Positions 11,951-24,336 of a stretch of 64,000 bases of DNA are shown here, piece after piece. Position 1 is the first letter of the stretch; every line of letters starts with the position of its first letter. Position numbers and translations under genes: made by a program. The notes beneath the pieces are model-generated. The model saw only the letters and a list, made by a program, of their open reading frames with translations. It was not told the DNA's origin and ran no database searches. The stretch is from NCBI GenBank assembly GCA_916700875.1, contig CAKAKS010000038.1, positions 11,082,944 to 11,146,943 of the forward strand, given 5' to 3'. Source of the DNA: Sebastes aleutianus. Its lineage: Eukaryota; Chordata; Actinopteri; Perciformes; Sebastidae.

Positions 11951-12516
11951 TATATATATTTATTTTTTTCAGATACAGTAAATGTATGTCTATACACACT
12001 CGGTCCTCCGGGGGGCGTTACCGCTCTGGAGTTGTTTACCACCTTAAAACAAAACAAACGAAGAAGAAGAAAGCTGCTCAGTAAGCTTCTGCGCAGTTGC
12101 CGTTTTTCTCCAATCATGAATGATCGAAGCGAATGTTTTGATGGAGTCTAGAGACTAAAACCAGCTCTGCTATAGTGCTGTAAACTCACAGCTGCTGCAT
12201 CAACCGAGGTCGTATTATGTTGCAGTAACAGATTTAGTTTGACTGAGTGAGAAAGGACCAGTTAGTTAGTTAATATCGTTTAGCTGCGGCGGCCTAGCTA
12301 GATCACGTTAGCTGTGTTAACCGGCTGTGTTGCCTCTCTTCATACTACAGCTTCATTATCTCTGTGGCTGTAGTTATCAAACATTATCGTACCTTTTAAT
12401 TGAAGCAAGAACGTCGGAAAGTGTGAGCTTCTTGAGACCAAATCCAGGTGGAAGAAGTGGTTATCCATGTCCACGAGTTCCTGCAGATTAACCATCTTTA
12501 ATAACAAAACACAAAC

Positions 12517-15500
12517 ATGTCTTTAGTCGCTTATGGCAGCAGTGATGACAGTGACTCAGAAGGCACCTCAACTTCTGCAGCACCGGTCAGCTCAGGAGGG
12601 CTCTTCTCTCTCCTGCCTGCTCCCAAAAAAAAGACAACAGGAGGAAACGAGGGGGGACCAAGAAAGGAGACAAGAGAGACCCGTTCAGCAGGGGACAGCT
12701 CGTCAAACGATGACCCAGATCCTCAGCCATCTAAAGGAGGCTTATTTTCTAGTCTGCCTAAGCCGAGGAAGCGAGCAGAGCCTGTCAAGATCAGTGTGCC
12801 ACAGATCCAGAGACGGGATGTGAGTACTGAGTCCTATCAGCTTTTTACATATTGTAGCTCCTGTGGTGTGTAATCAGGGTGTATGTAAGACATAATCTAT
12901 GTATGTGTCGTCCACAGTCAGACTCTGATGATGATGATGAACCAGCAAAGAAGAAAGTACAACCTCAGGTAAGAATATCTCTCACTGCTCCCTCTTTTGT
13001 GTCTCCTCTGATATTCTTCTCAACATTTCCACTGCTTCAGTAAGGTTAAAAAATACATCAAAATGCAGGGAACCAATTCCACAGAACTGTATTATAAGGC
13101 AAGGCAAGGCAGCTTTATTTTTAGAGCACATTTCAGCAACAGGGCAATTCAAAGTGCTTTACATAAACATTCAAGAACATTGCGACAAAGTGCAAAAGAA
13201 CATTAAGACATAATTAAAACAGTTATACAAACATGAAATATTAGAAAATAACAACAAGCTAAAAATAAAAGCTAGGATCAAAGCTAAAATAGAGTATAAC
13301 ACACAAGAGTAAAAGCTCTAGTGCAGTATAAGATCATTATCTGGTTTAATAAAAGGCGGCAGCAAACAGTAAAGTTTTAAGCTTTGATTTAAAAGAACTC
13401 AGAGTTGGAGTTGGTCCCTGCAGGTTTCTGGGAGCTTGTTCCAAATATTTGGTGCATAAAAACTGAACGCTGCTTCTGCATGTTTAGTTTTGACTCTGGG
13501 GACACTAAGCAGACCTGATCCAGATAACCTGAGAGGTGTGGATGGTTCATAACATAGCAGAAGATCAGAAATGTATTTTGGCCTTAAACCATTTAGTGCT
13601 TTGTAAACCAGCAGGAGTATTTTGAAATCAATTCTCTGAGAGACAGGGAGCCAGTGTAGAGACCTCAGACTTCAGTACTTTGCATAGTATACAAACTACA
13701 GGGATGTTGCTGCCATTCCCTGAACTCACACTGCCCTTTTCCATTTCCATCTCCATCCATATCTCTTCCAGGGTTCAGGCCTTTCCTCCCTTCTACCACA
13801 ACCCAGAAACATGACAGTGAAGGAGATGGACAGACTCCTGATCCCTCACACGCTCACCAAGCGCCAAGAACCCAAAGGACCCAAACCTGGAGCGCCGGCT
13901 CAGGGTCTACTTGGCTCTAGTGCGTCTCCCTCCGCTATCAAAGCTGCAGCGAAATCGGCCGCCTTGCAGCTGGCCAGACAAATAGCCAGCGACGACCAGG
14001 ACGAGGAGGACATAACCCCACAGAACTACTTTTCTCTGGGCGAGAGCTCGCAGCCTCTCCCCGCGGTCGTCCCAAGCTTAGACCCTGACCCGGTAGCCCC
14101 CGCAGAACCTCTTGCGCCTGCACCTGCAGATGATGAGCCGGGTCAGTCGGACGCCCCACTCGACTTTGGGGGGAGCCAGGAGGGAGCAGGTCCATGGGGA
14201 GGTCAATATGCTCAGCTTCAACAGCCCATGGCAGGCCCAGAAGCTCTCCCTCCGGTAATCATGACTCGTAAAATACCTGATACTGCATATACGTACATGT
14301 CAGCTGGATGGCTGTAGATTCTGATTACTCTTACATTTATTTGGAGTATTTAACATTAAGTTGACGAAATAAATCCAGTTCAAAATCAGTTCTCTTGTAA
14401 ACTGGATTACCAGTCCTATGGTCAACTATAGACATTAAAGAGATGTAAACCAGCAAAAATGGAATGTGAATTTAAGTGACATCCCAAACATGTCCTCTTT
14501 TGACAGGGATACTACAGTGAGCCATACTACGAGGATCCTGACGTAGAGGCTGAAGAGCCCGGCAACTCTGCCATGTTTGATGATGAAGCGGTAAGAAGTT
14601 TGCTGCTAATTCTATCTGTATTGTTTTGCTATATAACTCCATACTTTATACATCGGTTAATTCTTGACGATTTTGCAGCCTCATCAAGCCAGGTTTAAAA
14701 TGTCATTTAACTGATGTGAGCATGTTCTTCCTTGTGTTTCAGTTCATGCGGCTGCAAGGGAAACGGAACCGGGGCAAAGAGGAGGTGAAGTTCCTGGAGA
14801 TCAAGGGGGACGACCAGCTGAGCGGAAACCAGCAGTGGATGACCAAGAGCATGACGGAAGAGAAGCAGACCCGTCAGTCCTTCAGCAAGGTGACCACCTG
14901 ACTAGACCTCCTCACTGTTGATTTACACTTAGTTGAGACTTGGAACTCATAAAGCTCCGGCCATAAAATGTCTGATGTCTTGGAACCTAAAAATATTTCA
15001 CGGCCTGATTCAACAGACAGGATTCTGATTTCTCTAATGTGAACATTCACCAAGAAGGAAATGGCTTTGGTAGTTGGACTCTTGATACGCTTGATACTTA
15101 CAGGACTGTTACAAAAATGATTTCATGCAATTCAAGCAGCATAAAAAGTCAGAAGTCTTAGCCAATTTTGCAAAGCAATAACATGTACTACAACACTTAA
15201 TGTATCATTTACGTTTTCTCTACCTTTTTTCATTTCTGCAGAAAAAGGGAGAAATGCCCACAGGACAACAGCGACGCAAGCACCAGATAACATATCTCAT
15301 TCACCAGGTGAGTGCTGCCAAAGGGAGGAATTCAGAGTTAATTTCATTGATGTAACTAAAAAAACTGAACATATTGTAGCTAAGACGAGGACTTCTAGTA
15401 GACCAACTTGGCAACATATTTTTCAATTGGTTTTGAAGGTGATTTACAGAGCAGGGTGTGAGTCAGTGTTTCTGTACCAACACACCGAGAGTCTGCACTG

Positions 15501-16096
15501 CCAGTGTGACATGTCTGCACACATTCAGCTCCAATTGTTGGCTGCCATGTTTGGCAAACATCGAGCGTGGATTGTAGCTTAAGCTGCAGGATGACGAGCC
15601 CACACACGAGGCATTCAAACAAGCGAAAGCCACATTTCTCTTAACTTTGCCTGCAGCTTCCTGTTTAACTTTCAGAGTAATTGGCTATACAATCATGTTT
15701 TATTTTTACACACCCCGGATGGTATGCAAAGTTGTGATTAGCCCAGAGGATGGGGATTTGTTTATGTTGTTAAGCTGGTTGGCATTCAGAGCTCATATTT
15801 GTTAGCGTACTCTCTCAGGATTTTGGCTTCTCTAAAAGCGGGTTTTGCTCCTCTTATCTCTGGTAATCTGACCCCCATAATTAGACTTGCACTCTGTCCA
15901 CAAGCATTTAAAGTCACTTGAAATTGAACAAAAACAGATTCGACCAGCGGACTGGATCTCCTTCTTTTTTTTTTTTTATTTCCCCTTACTTGATTTTCTT
16001 CTTTCACAGGCAAAGGAACGCGAGTTGGAGCTGAAGAACAGCTGGGCAGATAACAAGCTGACCCGCCGGCAGACGCAGGCCAAATACGGTTTCTAA
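12517..16096 (+). CDS. prcc: Proline-rich mitotic checkpoint control factor PRCC, 7 coding exons
   Basis: Nuclear protein of the PRCC family, known in mammals to associate with splicing factors and with MAD2B, and as a TFE3 fusion partner in renal carcinoma. Exons: 12517-12819, 12918-12968, 13772-14254, 14507-14590, 14743-14889, 15242-15307 and 16010-16096. All junctions are phase 0 and GT-AG, giving 406 aa (human 491). Diagnostic segments: the start MSLVAYGSSDDSDSE; a GLFSSLPKPRKRAEPVKI block ending exon 1; GLSSLLPQPRNMTVKE in exon 3; SPSAIKAAAKSAALQ; and RLQGKRNRG and EIKGDDQLSG in exon 5. The nearly invariant C-terminus ends RRQTQAKYGF. The proline-rich N-terminal half of mammalian PRCC is much shorter here, which explains the length. 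A dispersed repeat lies in intron 2. The first ATG follows a short 5' UTR starting somewhere after 12000. Confidence 0.96.
13097..13668. repeat. Dispersed fish repeat in prcc intron 2
   Basis: A stretch containing CAGCTTTATTTTTAGAGCAC, then a CAATTCAAAGTGCTTTACAT-type segment and a GGGAGCCAGTGTAGAGACCT tail. This resembles a very common teleost interspersed repeat (a LINE 3' tail or SINE-like family). No coding frame was found, and the boundaries are approximate. Confidence 0.6.
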
Positions 16097-17997
16097 ATGT
16101 CAAACTGTGGACTCTTGGTGGCATGTGGAAACACTGCATCAGAAAGTAGAGTAGAGCTTTCCAGATTTCCCTACGCAATGGGAAAACATATTTTTGGAAA
16201 GAAACTATACACACCCACACCTTAATACAGATTTTCCCTCCTGTATTTGTGTTATTATTCAGTAGTTCTTTTGGTCAACGGTTACTTTTGTACGGAAAAT
16301 CCAGCCGTTAAACTTCCTTTCACAGTCATTTACAGTACCTATAGGCTCTATACCTGCACATAACAGTGTTTTTAAGGAACCTGTGGCCAGCCAGTGACCC
16401 TCAAGTGGCCGTTATAAATGTTTTCCTTTGACAGTGTTTGCTTCCTGTTCATACAGCGAATCCTGATGTATGACTCCTGTTTTTTTGTGATTTAAAGATG
16501 ACATAATGACAGATAACTCCACAAAAAAGGTTTGGTTCTCTGGCAGTCACAGAAATGTTAGTAAAATGTTGCCGCTGATAAAGAGAGATGAACCAGTAGA
16601 AAGCTGTGATGCATTCATTACATATTTATACGATGAATTGACACCTTTGTAATAAGAAATAAAGATGATGTTGGAATACATATGCTGCTCACAATGACTC
16701 ATTAAATTAAGGATGTCAAAGTTGTCCATGTTGCTATCATTTCATCCCTATTTTTTTTATTTACTTCATGTTCAGCAAAGTTGTGAAAGAGCATACCGCC
16801 ATCAACTACAGATATTTTATATAAATTAATTGCCAGAGAACCAAACATGCATTTCCCTTTCCGTTGGTTCTTTAGGGACTATCATCCGGCTGATTTTAAC
16901 ATGAAACCGGACCTTTATCTCAGTATTATCTGGCTGCATCCAGCATACATTTACAGATTCACTAGTTTTCTCCTAAGTCCCAATGACAAGTCTTTATACT
17001 AGTGTGCAATTGACAGTGTGGCAACACATTTAGCCTCTTGAGGATACCCTAAATAGAGATTACATTCATTAAGTTGTTTTATTTTAGGTGGCTGAGAGGA
17101 GGCCGTACTGTATTTCTTTCTGCTGCTCCAGTTATAGGAAGACTATGCCGTCAAAATTAATCTGTGGCTTGTTCTCTGCCAGGGAGCCAGAAGGTTTAAA
17201 ATACACATTTGTTAAGGGAAACTGCTATGAACTGTTTAATATGGTGAAACAAAAATACTGCTAATCTCTCCAGCGTTTGGAGAATATTGCAGATTCCTCA
17301 AGTTCGTTCTTGCATCAATCTTCCTGCAAAGAAGCCTTTTAAACTGAAGCAATGCCTTTTATTCAGGCTCTAATGGTTTCCTAGTCCACCCTCCATCAAT
17401 ATTTTCTTAGTTTTCAAGCAGATAAGAGTATAAATGTTATCTCACGAGCTATTAGTGATTCCTTACACATGGATTTTTGTAGAAAGCTTCACATGGAAAC
17501 TTTGTCCAGGTGTAGCTGTGGCTCTGTATTCGTCCACCATTACTGTTCCGACACATGCACAACCTGAACTGCCTCAAAACTGACTCTGATGTTTGGGCAG
17601 AAACACACCAGCAGTCCTGGAAGACTTCACAGTTATAGTACATATACCGTCGGTAGAGCTGCAGAGGGGGTTTGGAAGAAATAACATTTCTTTAACAATC
17701 AGACATTCACATCCCCTCTTGGTTAATTACATTATCTGTCTCTCCTAGGACAAAACATGGACCTCAGCAGCTAACAACTGTATTAAGGCACTGACATTTC
17801 AACTTCAGTGACTAACATGTTTGACGGCATTACTGGGAAAGAATCTTTTTGTTATGCATGTTGTGCAGTTCAAATTAATGAATAAACCTTTTTCTTTCCT
17901 GGCTCCATACCTCTGAAAGCAACTGGGTAGTTTTTTGGTTATGTCAGGTATCATGATGATGATGCAGGTATTACATACGGTAAGATTACAAACTTAA
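16097..17997 (+). other. prcc 3' UTR and intergenic sequence
   Basis: This follows the prcc stop codon. AATAAA polyadenylation signals lie at 16658-16663 and 17881-17886; either could end the transcript. No gene, TIR element or RNA gene was recognised in this interval. Confidence 0.5.
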
Positions 17998-18203
17998 GGG
18001 CGCCTGGCTAGCTCAGTTGGTAGAGCGGGCGCCCATGTAACAAGGCTCAGTCCTGACCGCGGCGGCCCGGGTTCGAATCCGGCCTGTGGCCCTTTCCGCA
18101 TCCACTCCCTCTCTCTCTCCCCCCTTTCCAAGACTCTATCCACTGTCCTGTCAATAAAAATGGAAAATGCCCCCAAAAAAATAACTTTAAAAAAAAAAAA
18201 AAA
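17998..18203 (+). mobile_element. tRNA-derived SINE with intact target duplication
   Basis: The head resembles a tRNA: an A box TAGCTCAGTTGGTAGAGC and a B box GGGTTCGAATCC about 50 bp apart. A body with a CT-rich tract, CTGTCAATAAAAATGGAAAA and a poly(A) tail follows. The element is flanked by a perfect 16-bp direct repeat AAGATTACAAACTTAA at 17982-17997 and 18204-18219. It is not a functional tRNA gene because the anticodon arm region is expanded. Confidence 0.92.
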
Positions 18204-18392
18204 AAGATTACAAACTTAATTTAGAGTTCACAAATAATATACTTAAGTTCACAAACATTTAAATAATTAATTAATAATGACGCAGACGACTGTTTTTATG
18301 CATGTATAATGTGTATTATGGGTAAACAATATCCAGTATTATGGTCAAACAATATCCATTGTAGTTCTATGCACATCTTCATTTGGAGTCCT

Positions 18393-21281
18393 TTAATCTT
18401 TCTTCGGGCTGTCGCTAGGTGGTGCTGTTGTGTCTGGACTCGTCTGTGTACTTGCTGCTGATTCTTCTTTAGCAGCAGAGACTCCTGCTGAGGCTGCAGT
18501 TTCACTAACTTCACTCACAGAGTCTTTACCTGCTTCAGCTTCTACAGCAACATCAGAAGCTGCTTCTACTGCAGCTCCCTCCTCAGTGGCATCAGAAACT
18601 GCCTCCACAGCAGCTACTTCCACGGCAGCTTCAGAAACAGCCTTCACAGTAGCTTCCTCCACAGCAGCTTCTTCCACGGCAGCTTCAGAAACTGCCTTCA
18701 CAGTAGCTTCCTCCACAGCAGCAGCAGAAACTGCCTCTACAGCAGCAGGTTCTGAGATGTCTGCGGCCGCCTGCTGCTCCTGCTGCTCCTGCTGCTCTTG
18801 CATTTGTGTTTTCAACTGCCGCTGATAACTTGCAGATGGGTCCTCATATGGCATCAGTGAAATGGGGATGCGAACTACGTCCATTCCATTAACCTGGAAG
18901 ATAAAAATATGAAGAATAAGCAGACTGGTCTTTAGTAGAATAACAGCCTTAACCTGCTTCTGTTTAGTGAGGTTTTTAATTGTTTTTGGTTCATGGAGAG
19001 TGACATGAAGATGTACTCTTGGTGGAGAAACACTAACAAAGATAATTAAGATTCAAGGTAACTCTCTACAGAAAATATTAGCTATATATTTCTTATAAAA
19101 ATGTGTTTTTCTTGGAGTACCAGTATGTAAAAAAACTTCACTTTTAGCATTTTAAAAATTACATTTCCACTAACCACTAAAAATGCATCTATAGGATGGA
19201 GCTCACTTGCTACAAATGTCTGATAATAAAATGATGCATGTGATGCACTGAAAAAGAAGGTTTCTTACCGTAACTTCACACCAGTAGTCACCCACGTCCT
19301 TGACCGACTCAAATGGGAGACTCAATGCATGAGGTGGCATAACGATTCCCAGCTAAGGAAAAGTTATTATTAAAGTCAATAAAACAATTGTATGTTCAGC
19401 AGAAGCAAATACTTAATGTCAAATAGGATAAAAAGAAAAAGTGTATAAGAAGACGGAGACGAAGACGGCCTTACCTTCTTTTGAAACTGTCTGCGGACGA
19501 CTTCTTTAGTGAGCTGGAATTCATCCGAAGGCATCTTGTTTATCTTCAACTTGGTGCGTTTAAGAAGCTCCACTGTCTGTAAAAAAACAACAGGAAAGCT
19601 CTGTCAAAAAAACAGACAGCTGCGCATCTGTTGATTATTTTATCTCTGAAAAAGTGTGATTCCAGCATAGGACCTACAGTAAGTAGTGAAGAAAATTTGG
19701 AAACAATGAAATGCTTTTAGAGAACTCACCAATTGTCCGGTGCGGGTTTGGATTCTTTCCTCTGGCTTCCCTTCACGCAGAAGCTGTTGGTACAAAAAGG
19801 TGACAATGATTAATAGCTATACATTACTATCTAATATGAGGTGGAAATAAATGACAGTATTAAAAATGAAGTACTCACTCTTAACTCCTCAGAAAACATC
19901 TGTTTGTTCTCCAGTGATGGATACACCGCAAGGCCTTCGGCCAGCAGCTTATTTCTGCCGACAGCCTTTTTCACAAACACGGTGTCTCCTCGTCCACCGA
20001 CCTCTGTAAGAACAAACAGATGTATAGATGGGTTCACTGCCGCCTTCAAAATATTTAAATACATTGTTTTACTTCCTGTGACAACTCTGAAATCTGAGGT
20101 TTCATGTGATCTGTTGAGAGTATTGTATCTGTAGATACTCACTGGGTACCGTCTGAGTCAGGATGAGCTCCATCTTCTCCTTGGGAGCGTGTGTGGTGTC
20201 TTCGACCAACTTGTAGATTCTGTGTCTTCGAGGGTGAAGCCTCGGTGGGCTGCCTACTTTAGATAAAGGCACCTGCCACCAGCGCTCCACCACAACTGTG
20301 TTCTGTGGAAACATCAAGCACTAACTTTTATGTCTGCTATTCTTGTCTTGTAGCCTTCACAAAACTTCCAATTCATGTACGGATTTGTTATCTTTGTTAT
20401 TATGGCTCTCCAGCAGAACACGGTTTGTTTATTTATTTATCTAGATAGATTGTAGTGAGGATGTTAATAAAGGTTGACCGGTATGTTTCTATGGATCAAG
20501 TTCTTCATATTTCCCCACTTATACTGACCACCAACTGTTAGTATGTACGTCATTTATAAAATACAGTACTTATTGCAAAGACAGGTGAAAAACAAGTTGC
20601 ATGCCCACCATCAGATAGCATTTCATGTTTCAGCCAAATATCAATATTTATTAAACCTAATATCAGTTTCAAACAATATATATATACACTTTATAACATC
20701 TTATATATACACACATATATATATATATATGTGTGTATATATATATATATATATACACATATATACATACACATATATATATACATACATACATACATAT
20801 ATATACATATACATATATACATATACACATATATATATATATAAAAAACAGATTAATTGATAATGCAAATATAACCTTTAGTTTCAAACCCAATAGCACC
20901 TCATTATTCCATTCAGAAAGCCTTCCAACAAAAATATTTTTGCGTTAAATATGAGGTTAGACTAAGATCATAGGTCATATATATTAAAAAGTCATTTTTC
21001 TAAAAACAAAAACAGCCTGTTTATATTATAACTGGCCAGTGAAATTGGCCAAAATAACAACTATCATAACCAATTAACGTTGCCTGTTAATTACTGGACT
21101 GGTTTAGTGTAACAGTCCTGAGTTAAAGTAGTTTCAAACACTGACATGATAATGAACTCTGTAGTTATGAGGAGCAGACAGACAGACTCACCTGAGCAGG
21201 ACTCAGAGAGAAGCTCCTGACAGCCGGCTGGCTGAGCAGCTCCTGAAGGACACGACGGCCTCCTGAGCTCCACATCTTCAT
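18393..21281 (-). CDS. mrpl9: Mitochondrial ribosomal protein L9 (bL9m), 7 exons, extended C-terminus
   Basis: Large-subunit mitoribosomal protein of the bL9 family. Minus-strand exons: 21281-21192, 20302-20143, 20003-19879, 19783-19730, 19576-19475, 19352-19269 and 18893-18393. All are GT-AG and in frame, giving 371 aa. Exon 1 is Arg/Ser-rich, as expected for a matrix-targeting presequence. Exon 2 encodes VVVERWWQVPLSK and RRHRIYKLVEDT. Exon 3 carries the bL9 core GGRGDTVFVKKAVGRNKLLA followed by GLAVYPSLENK. Later exons give DYWCEVT and the VNGMDVVRIP end, all matching bL9m. Human MRPL9 is about 267 aa. The excess is a tail after about residue 235, consisting of a Gln/Glu run and then Ala/Val/Glu-rich imperfect repeats (AAVEEATVKAVSEAAVEE-like), ending DSPKKD. 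An alternative start two codons downstream (21275) is possible. Confidence 0.94.
20690..20845. repeat. TA/CA-type microsatellite in mrpl9 intron 1
   Basis: A compound simple repeat of TATATA, CACATA and CATACA units. Its alternating purine-pyrimidine pattern keeps frames open on both strands (Tyr/Ile-rich), which explains the spurious open frames here. Confidence 0.92.
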
Positions 21282-21671
21282 TTAACACCACAATTCACCT
21301 CCTTTAATAAGACAACTTACATAAAACACTAACAAGTTCAACACAGTCTGGTTTCAGGCTCCTCCGCTGTTAAATCGAGCCTCAATCACACTGAGAGAAC
21401 CAAAGCAGCATGTTAGCATCAAAGCTAACTGGCTAACTGGCGTTGGTTGTGTTGTGTGAGTAAAAGGACCCCAGCAGCTGAAATTAGTAGTCCCCGAAAC
21501 AGCCTTGATTAAAAGTTATCACCTTGGAAAACCTCAACATCTGGATGTAAAGCTTATATAAACCTTATAAGGTGTCTTAATCGAAATTTTCATGCTTTTC
21601 AATCTTTTATAAATTCTTATTTTATTTTTATTTTTTTCATTTGTACTGAATATGTTCATTCATAAGTTTTA

Positions 21672-22149
21672 TTAAAGGTCCCATATCATGCTCATTTTCA
21701 GGTTACTACTTGTATTTTGTGTTTCTACTAGAACATGTTTACATGCTGTAATGTTAAAAAAAAAACTGTATTTTCCTCATACTGTCAGCCTGAATATGCC
21801 TGTATTTACCCTCTGTCTGAAACGCTCCGTTTTAGCGCATTTTGACGGAATTGCGACAAAATTGCAACAGAATTGTGTTGCTAGGCAACAGCTTGGGTCC
21901 ATGTGTACTTCCTGTCAGCTGATGACATTCACATACACTGCAACAGGAAATAAACTGGGACACATTTAGAATGTTTACATTTAAAATTGTGTCAAGGGTC
22001 TAAATATTGTATATTCGGGACATCACGAATGAGCAGAAATCCTGATTGAGTGTTTCGATACTTTCACAGTATTTATATAGGACTTAAGCCTGCTTTATAA
22101 TAAAAAAAACATGAAAATCTCACCTTTTTATAATATGGGTAAGTATTTA
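21672..22149. mobile_element. TTAA MITE (AAAGGTCCCATAT family), copy 3, right end lost
   Basis: The left terminus TTAAAGGTCCCATATCATGC is intact. At the right the sequence reaches AATATGGG and then runs into an AAGTATTTAATACTC segment of another repeat, instead of ACCTTTAA. The interior matches copies at 8591 and 9556. Confidence 0.85.
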
Positions 22150-22545
22150 ATACTCTTATTAACATGGGAGTGGACAAATATGCTGCTTTATGCAAGTGTA
22201 TGTATATATTTATTATTGGAAATCCATTAACAACACAAAACATGTGTCTGCATGTCTGTAAAGGGGATACTTGTGGGTACCCATAGAACCCATTTTAATC
22301 CACATATCTTGAGGTCAGAGGTCAAGAGCCTCCTTCGCTAGTAGAAACTAACATGACATGGTTGGTGCCAATGGATTCCTTAGGTTTTTCTAGTTTCACA
22401 TGATGCCAGTGTCTTCATTCTAGCTTCAAAACTGAGCCCGCTACAACCTACAAATCGTAAGTTGCATTAATATGTTAAAGAAATGAATGGGGTTAAAACA
22501 AATTTGCTTTGGCGTGTTATTATCGCGTTAACTTTGACAGCTCTT
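22140..22545 (-). repeat. Dispersed repeat (GACCTCTGACCTCAAGATAT family), inverted copy
   Basis: This contains the reverse complement of a segment also seen at about 26730-27242, and in part at 54945-55060 and 61847-61960. Shared features are a GGGTACCCATAGAACCCAT block, a CATATCTTGAGGTCAGAGGT block and a GTGTTATTATCGCGTTAACT end. No coding capacity was seen. Confidence 0.75.
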
Positions 22546-23371
22546 GTTCCTTTTGTCTTTTTTATTTGTTTCTTTATCTTTTTCTTATTTTTTTAAGTAC
22601 ATTTAACTCTTTCTGGATTACAATCAGCCAAAATATTAAAGATGCAAATGTATCATTGCATACAGGATACAGTAGGCTATAGTAATTGTTATGTTAAATG
22701 CATCAGGATGTGACCCAAAGCACCTTAACACCAGCTGAAAGTCTTGTCTTTGCTGACCTTCAGTGGTTTAACTTCTCACCTTTGATGCAGTGATGTAGAA
22801 GTTTACACCACAGTGTGTAAGTACACGGTGACATCATCACTGTTGGGTGTGGCTACAGTTTCCTAAGTTTCAAGAGCAACACACTTTGGACTTTGAAGCA
22901 CTTTAGACAAGACAACCAAACAATCATTGGGTGCTTAATAGTACCCTGGATTAATTTAAAACATAAATTATGTGGAATATAAAAGTTGTTTTTTTTCATA
23001 ATTAAATCATACAAACAACATATCAAACTTTTATTTTCAAGCAATACTGCACAATTCGTTGTAATAATACCACATTGGGTGTTGTAATCAAGACAAGTTA
23101 TTCCACTGCAAAAAAAACAAACAACTAACACACATAACAGAGGAGAATATAAAACCGCACAACCAATAACAATGTATTCTCTATATCAATGCTGAATCAG
23201 TATTAGCTGCCACCTGATTATCTAACAACTTCTCTTCTGTCAGCTCAAATGTTAACTGTTGGTGTCAACAGGAAGTACATGATGTGACAATGCTGTTCTT
23301 AAATTTGACAACACACCCTGTGGAGAGTGACTAATGTTGAATTAAGCTGGACAGATTCATTAGACTGTTGT
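22546..23371. other. Intergenic sequence without recognised features
   Basis: AT-rich DNA between mrpl9 and the TMEM272-like gene. I see no splice-consistent exons, RNA genes or paired termini here; the minus-strand frame at 22853-23131 has no recognisable protein features. Confidence 0.5.
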
Positions 23372-23960
23372 CAGGCTATTAAATAGACGTTATCAGTCGC
23401 TATAAACCCCATAGATGTGGGTCAATAGGGGCCTACTACACCCACTAGTAGGTTTTATCATCTATTCACATGGTAAATCACCGAAAGATGATATAAAATA
23501 ACACGACAGCGACCTCTAGCGACCGTAGTAATTATGACAGCAGCAGACGCGGAAGTCAGGCGCTGTAGTTCGCATCCTGTGTGAAACCAACAATATGTAG
23601 TTGTGTTTGCGTCCGTAGTTATTTTTATCCAAAACTGAACTTAACCAAGTGTTTTTTGTTGCCTAAACCTAAAGAAGTTGTAATTTTATTGCCAAAACCT
23701 AAAGAAGTTGTAGTTTTGTTGCCTAATCCTAAAGAAGTTGTAATTTTATTGCCAAAACCTAAAGAAGTTGTAGTTTTGTTGCCTAATACTAAAGAAGCAT
23801 TTGTGTTTGCGTTCAAAACGTGATGTTTCATTCAGTTTTACAGCATGTTAGAATGTGTTGCGTTTAAGTTTCACTTTTACAACGTAGTAGGTGTAGTAGG
23901 CCACTAATGACCCACATCTATGGTGCTTATAGCGACTGATGACGCCTACTTAATGGCCTG
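23372..23960. mobile_element. Foldback element with long inverted termini and internal 30-bp repeats
   Basis: The ends form an imperfect inverted repeat of about 80 bp. The left arm starts CAGGCTATTAAATAGACGTT; the reverse-complemented right arm starts CAGGCCATTAAGTAGGCGTC. Both continue through TCAGTCGCTATAA and CATAGATGTGGGTCA to CCTACTACACC. The interior carries about five 30-bp tandem units at 23661-23810 (CCTAAAGAAGTTGTA core) that alternate between two versions, giving a 60-bp higher-order period. There is no transposase frame. Confidence 0.82.
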
Positions 23961-24336
23961 ATAACAGTTGAATCAGGTGCAACAGAGCTGCCTCAGCTCA
24001 GCACCTTGTGTCCAGTATAAGCCAACGTATTGAAATGTTTCAAAAATGTTACTTAAGTCTCAAGTGAAGTGAGACACCTTTCTTCAAGCGTTTACTGGAA
24101 GATTGCAGAAAGCAAAATCTTCTTTTGAGAGCTGCTGTTTAAATACTTTTACTTGTAGCTGCCCACAACTTTAATACCTCCAGTGCAACTCTACATCTGT
24201 AAAAAAAAAAAACGCACAAAAAAATAAAAATAACCCTCAGCAGCAGGAGCAGAATCACTACTGTCACAATTTGGGAAAAGTTTCACTCCTGTCAAACCCA
24301 ATTTAAATTCCTTAAACATTTGAACAAAAATGTAAA

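Noticed and set aside
18002..18075. tRNA gene
   Set aside because: It has A and B boxes but an expanded middle, a SINE body, a poly(A) tail and a 16-bp target duplication, so it is a SINE head.
20543..20948. Tyr/Ile-rich open frames on both strands
   Set aside because: They are translations of the TA/CA microsatellite.
23659..23815. CRISPR-like direct repeats
   Set aside because: The units are contiguous tandem repeats without unique spacers, inside a eukaryotic foldback element.
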